A DNA stretch of 64,000 nt. Source: Geotalea sp. SG265 (lineage in GTDB: Bacteria; Desulfobacterota; Desulfuromonadia; Geobacterales; Geobacteraceae). Location: positions 1-64,000 of the forward strand of contig NZ_JAKZFT010000002.1 of the NCBI RefSeq assembly GCF_022808985.1, given 5' to 3'. Made by a program: the position numbers and the translations under genes. The notes below the pieces were generated by a model. That model had not been told where the DNA came from. It was given only the letters and a program-made list of their open reading frames with translations, and did no database searches. Below are positions 61,223 through 64,000 of the stretch, one piece after another; position 1 is the stretch's first letter; each line of letters starts with the position of its first letter.

Positions 61223-62089
61223 ATGTTAAAGAGCCTGACCTTCAGAGCCATAGTACCGGTAGCAATAGCCATAACGGGATTCGTCGTCGTCTGTTGCATC
61301 CTGCTCTATTCGGCACTGAAGGCCGACATGATCAACGACGCCGTCTCCTACGAGACCAAGCTTGCCGATACCATCATCCGCTCGACCCACTATGCCATGC
61401 TCAAAGGGGATCGGGAGACCCTGCGCAACATCATTGAAAATATCAGCAGCCAGGATGAACTGGAACATGTGCGCATCTTCAACAAGAAGGGGCTGATCAT
61501 GTTCTCCGGCAAACACGGCGAGGTCCTGACCTATGTGGATAAAAAGGCCTCGGGCTGCATCGGCTGCCATGCCGGACCGGTAGCAAAATCTACACTCAAG
61601 CAGATGGAACGGGCACGGCGGTTTCAGGACCCCCGTGGCAAAGAGATTATTGCCATCACATCCCCCCTTTACAATGACCCGGCCTGCTACACGGCATCGT
61701 GCCACTTCCATGGTGCCGACCAGAAAATTTTGGGCATCCTCGATATAGGCATATCAGCAGAGCACCTGGACAGTACGCTCACTCTCCTGCAGAGCCGCAT
61801 GATCATATTCAGCATCATGATTCTGCTGCTGTCGATAGGAGGGGTGGCAGCCCTCCTGAGAAGACAGGTGTTCGTCCCCCTTCGTCAAATCAGGACATTT
61901 ACATCAAAGGTGAACAGTGGTAGTCTGTCCCATGATCTTTCAGGCATTTCCGGCGAGCTGACCGATCTTGCCTGCGATGTCAGGTCAATCGCCTGCCAGC
62001 TGAAAGTGGCCGAAGAGGAGCTGAGGAAGATCAAAGGCAGTCGCAAAACTGACCACGAGCCGGTTGCGGAGGCTGGAAGCGCCCCATAG
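61223..62089 (+). CDS. Orphan heme-c sensor membrane protein without output domain
   Basis: 288 residues: membrane helix (~8-31), periplasmic sensor (~33-190), second helix (~193-212), HAMP-like linker and a short tail, then it ends. The sensor aligns residue for residue with that of the kinase at 52756: C112-I-G-C-H116 and C155-x4-C-H161 (CYTASCHFH) are at identical positions. It lacks kinase, cyclase and chemotaxis domains, so it may modulate the kinase by hetero-dimerising or act as an electron carrier (inference). GAGGAGGT before the ATG at 61223 fixes the start. Confidence 0.85.
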   Translation: MLKSLTFRAIVPVAIAITGFVVVCCILLYSALKADMINDAVSYETKLADTIIRSTHYAMLKGDRETLRNIIENISSQDELEHVRIFNKKGLIMFSGKHGEVLTYVDKKASGCIGCHAGPVAKSTLKQMERARRFQDPRGKEIIAITSPLYNDPACYTASCHFHGADQKILGILDIGISAEHLDSTLTLLQSRMIIFSIMILLLSIGGVAALLRRQVFVPLRQIRTFTSKVNSGSLSHDLSGISGELTDLACDVRSIACQLKVAEEELRKIKGSRKTDHEPVAEAGSAP

Positions 62090-62130
62090 CGTTTATCAAT
62101 GCCGCAGCAGGCACCGGAGAAAATGCCGGC

Positions 62131-62661
62131 ATGACCAAGCACCCCGCGCCACATGACCAGCAAAAGGAAGAGCCACTGGCTGAGCTTCCAGGCTCTGCGG
62201 AGCACCGGGAAAATATCCGGCGACTTAAGGCCAAGTCCAGCCGCGGTCTCTATGCCATGGCAGCCTTCATCGCCGTCAGCATCGGCGCAATACGGGACTT
62301 CGACTTTCTCCCCACTATTTCCCCCCAGGTGCGCACCGCTCTCGGCACACCGCCGTCGGCCAACATGATCAGCACCGCCCTGTTGCTCTATGCCTTTTCC
62401 GCCATCATTCTCATTCTCTCCAGGATGATGGGGGGCTCCCACAGTTACAGCGGCATGGCCCATGTGGGGTACCTCTCGGGCTTCTACATCTTTTACAGCC
62501 TGGGAGGGACGCTGGCCGATAACATCTGGGCCGTTTTCGCCGCGGGAATCACCATTTTAGGGCTGGAAAGCTACCATATCTGGACCTTCTGCAATGAGGA
62601 GATCCGGAAAGAAATGGAAGCCCTGGAGGAATCAAGCAGAAAACAGCGGCTGCAACAATAG
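62131..62661 (+). CDS. Hypothetical integral membrane protein, 176 aa
   Basis: Unrecognised. Charged N-terminus, then about three or four membrane helices (SSRGLYAMAAFIAVSIGAIR, STALLLYAFSAIILILSRM, LSGFYIFYSLGGTLADNIWA, VFAAGITILGL) and a charged helical C-terminus. Last gene of the cytochrome operon by spacing (41 bp after the orphan sensor). The start is uncertain because GGAG is 11 bases from the ATG. Confidence 0.65.
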   Translation: MTKHPAPHDQQKEEPLAELPGSAEHRENIRRLKAKSSRGLYAMAAFIAVSIGAIRDFDFLPTISPQVRTALGTPPSANMISTALLLYAFSAIILILSRMMGGSHSYSGMAHVGYLSGFYIFYSLGGTLADNIWAVFAAGITILGLESYHIWTFCNEEIRKEMEALEESSRKQRLQQ

Positions 62662-62711
62662 ACGGTTGACGCAAATCCCTTTAAAAACAATACTCTACCC
62701 CAAGAAAAGAG

Positions 62712-62740
62712 TTGACACCGGCCGGGTAACATTGTAATTT
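62712..62740 (+). promoter_or_regulatory. Sigma-70-like promoter of the thi operon
   Basis: TTGACA (62712-62717), 17-base spacer, TAATTT (62735-62740), 83 bp upstream of thiS. Confidence 0.6.
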
Positions 62741-62764
62741 ACCGCAGGCGTCAACACAAATCAC

Positions 62765-62784
62765 AAGCCGCGTCAGCGGCTTTT
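62765..62784 (+). terminator. Short terminator-like hairpin in the thi leader
   Basis: AAGCCGC-GTCA-GCGGCTT followed by TTATTG, between the promoter and thiS. It is a compact intrinsic terminator or attenuator. No TPP riboswitch aptamer precedes it; the leader is too short. Confidence 0.55.
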
Positions 62785-62822
62785 ATTGTTTCCCGACCGC
62801 TAGTACAACACTCGGAGCATGC

Positions 62823-63023
62823 ATGGAAATAACCGTCAACGGGGAAAAGACCGCCATCGAAGAGATGTCCGTCCTCTCCTTCCTGCAAAAGATAGACATC
62901 GACCCGAAAAGGGTTGCCGTGGAACTCAATCTCGATATCCTGCCCAAAGCCGATTACGACTCCACACTGCTCAAGGGCGGCGACCAGCTGGAGATTGTCC
63001 ATTTCGTCGGCGGCGGCCGGTAA
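62823..63023 (+). CDS. thiS: ThiS sulfur carrier protein
   Basis: 66-residue ubiquitin-fold sulfur carrier for the thiamine thiazole ring. MEITVNGEKTAIEEMSVLSF and VAVELNLDILPK are typical; the C-terminus is VHFVGGGR. ThiS is thiocarboxylated on a terminal Gly-Gly, whereas here an Arg follows the glycines, so either trimming is needed or the family in this lineage differs. First gene of thiS-thiG-thiE. Confidence 0.92.
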   Translation: MEITVNGEKTAIEEMSVLSFLQKIDIDPKRVAVELNLDILPKADYDSTLLKGGDQLEIVHFVGGGR

Positions 63024-63061
63024 CCGGCGCCCATTCCCGAGTCTCACCCAGGAGATAGAAC

Positions 63062-63835
63062 ATGTCCGATAAACTCGTCATTGCGGGACGCGAATTCAGC
63101 TCCCGCCTCATGGTAGGCACCGGCAAATATGCCGACTTTCAGCAGATGGTCAAGGCAATCCAGGTCTCGGGGGCCGAAATCATCACCGTCGCCGTCCGCC
63201 GGGTGAACATCTCCGACCGGAGCAAGGAATCGCTCCTGGACCACATCGATACGTCTAAGTACACCCTGCTCCCAAATACCGCCGGATGCTACACCGCCGA
63301 AGACGCAATCCGTACCTGCAGGTTGGCCAGAGAAGCAGGCCTCTCCGATTTCGTCAAGCTCGAAGTGCTCGGGGACGAAAAAACCCTCTTTCCCGACAAC
63401 GAAGAGCTGTTCAAGGCGGCCAAGGTGCTGATCAAAGAAGGCTTCACCGTCCTGCCTTATACGACCGACGACCCCATCGTCTGCAAAAGGCTGGAAGACA
63501 TGGGCTGTGCAGCGGTCATGCCCCTGGGTGCGCCCATCGGCAGCGGCCTAGGCATCCGCAACCCCTATAATATCCGCATCATCATGGAAACGGTCAAGGT
63601 ACCGGTAATCGTCGATGCAGGGGTTGGTACCGCCTCCGATGCCGCCATCGCCATGGAGCTCGGCTGCGACGGCGTCCTGATGAACACCGGCATTGCCGGC
63701 GCCAAAGATCCCATTGCAATGGCAGAGGCCATGAACCTGGCGGTGCGGGCCGGGCGTCTCGCTTACAAGGCGGGAAGAATCCCGAAGAAACTTTATGCAA
63801 CCGCCTCCAGTCCCATTGAAGGAATAATCGAGTGA
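63062..63835 (+). CDS. thiG: Thiazole synthase ThiG
   Basis: 257 residues, full length. Condenses deoxyxylulose 5-phosphate, dehydroglycine and ThiS thiocarboxylate into the thiazole phosphate. Seen: [78 protein letters not shown] and [20 protein letters not shown] phosphate-binding loop. Starts 38 bp after thiS and overlaps thiE by 4 bp (GTGA). Confidence 0.96.
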   Translation: MSDKLVIAGREFSSRLMVGTGKYADFQQMVKAIQVSGAEIITVAVRRVNISDRSKESLLDHIDTSKYTLLPNTAGCYTAEDAIRTCRLAREAGLSDFVKLEVLGDEKTLFPDNEELFKAAKVLIKEGFTVLPYTTDDPIVCKRLEDMGCAAVMPLGAPIGSGLGIRNPYNIRIIMETVKVPVIVDAGVGTASDAAIAMELGCDGVLMNTGIAGAKDPIAMAEAMNLAVRAGRLAYKAGRIPKKLYATASSPIEGIIE

Positions 63836-64000
63836 AATCCTCTTCCCCCTGGATAGATTTCAATCTCTACCTGGTTACCGACCGCAAACAGACCAACGGC
63901 CGTAACCTGGAATTCGTCGTCGAAGAAGCGCTCCGGGGAGGGATCAGGGCTATCCAGCTGCGGGAAAAGGACCTGTCCAGCAAGGAGCTGTACGAGCTCG
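63832..64000 (+). CDS. thiE: Thiamine-phosphate synthase ThiE, 5' part only
   Basis: GTG start overlapping the thiG stop by 4 bp. The first 56 residues include [32 protein letters not shown] and ELYEL, the conserved N-terminus of ThiE, which joins the pyrimidine and thiazole moieties. Cut by the window edge; the 3' end is not visible. Confidence 0.9.
   Translation, partial: MKSSSPWIDFNLYLVTDRKQTNGRNLEFVVEEALRGGIRAIQLREKDLSSKELYEL

Noticed and set aside
62760-62785. thi leader hairpin considered as a TPP riboswitch
   Set aside because: No CUGAGA or other conserved THI-box segments; only about 80 bases from promoter to gene.

Overview
The window looks like a chromosomal segment of a Geobacter-type metal-reducing deltaproteobacterium (Desulfuromonadota; Geobacter/Geotalea). 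The clearest markers are a Geobacter-style sfrB-sfrA NADPH oxidoreductase pair, many CxxCH multiheme cytochromes, heme-binding periplasmic sensor domains, sigma-54 regulation and tandem GEMM-I riboswitches of the 3',3'-cGAMP (cAG) subtype. The species is an inference; no identity search was possible.

Layout. (1) 1-6.4 kb is an accessory zone: a truncated IS256-type transposase, a small membrane protein, a Fic protein with a DNA-binding-like N-terminus, gene remnants (WYL/SEC-C, ATPase-like), clustered palindromes, duplicated GCGCC hairpins and a GSU2403-type nucleotidyltransferase. (2) 6.4-31 kb, minus strand, is one very long unit read right to left: two tandem cAG riboswitch-terminator modules, a 56-residue protein, another attenuator-like hairpin, a ~2830-residue DUF11/SdrD-like surface protein, a 1700-residue triple-OmpA/beta-barrel protein, a small periplasmic protein, three TPR proteins, a small exported protein, a TolQ-like protein, two ExbD/TolR-like proteins and a TonB-like protein with an AgmX/PglI-type C-terminus. 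The last four resemble the energised core of the Myxococcus Agl-Glt gliding machine. This is the best candidate for an undescribed system: a proton-driven, envelope-spanning machine with a giant secreted or surface protein, apparently gated by cAG. (3) 31-34 kb: hybrid cluster protein Hcp with an FNR/HcpR-like box, a tautomerase and a flavin reductase. (4) 34-41 kb: signalling genes (histidine kinase, receiver-PAS-kinase hybrid, membrane kinase) and an OmpA-type porin-like protein. (5) 41-47.5 kb: aminotransferase, DTW-domain tRNA modification protein and sfrBA. (6) 47.7-52.7 kb: M29-type aminopeptidase, FapA-family protein, coaE, IclR regulator and universal stress protein. (7) 52.7-62.7 kb: a respiratory module. 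A heme-sensing histidine kinase faces an NtrC-type regulator; a candidate sigma-54 promoter with two upstream inverted repeats precedes ten genes: small membrane proteins, a degenerate receiver, a 5-heme cytochrome, a four-cluster Fe-S protein, an NrfD-type quinol subunit, a 9-heme cytochrome, an orphan heme sensor and a membrane protein. (8) 62.7-64 kb: start of a thiamine operon, thiS-thiG-thiE, the last cut by the window edge.

How it fits together: the cytochrome operon plausibly moves electrons from menaquinol to periplasmic cytochromes, with heme sensors reporting redox state to a sigma-54 activator. SfrAB handles cytoplasmic NADPH oxidation. The riboswitch-controlled envelope machine suggests surface attachment or movement, the kind of behaviour cAG controls in Geobacter. 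No tRNA, rRNA or CRISPR array was seen.
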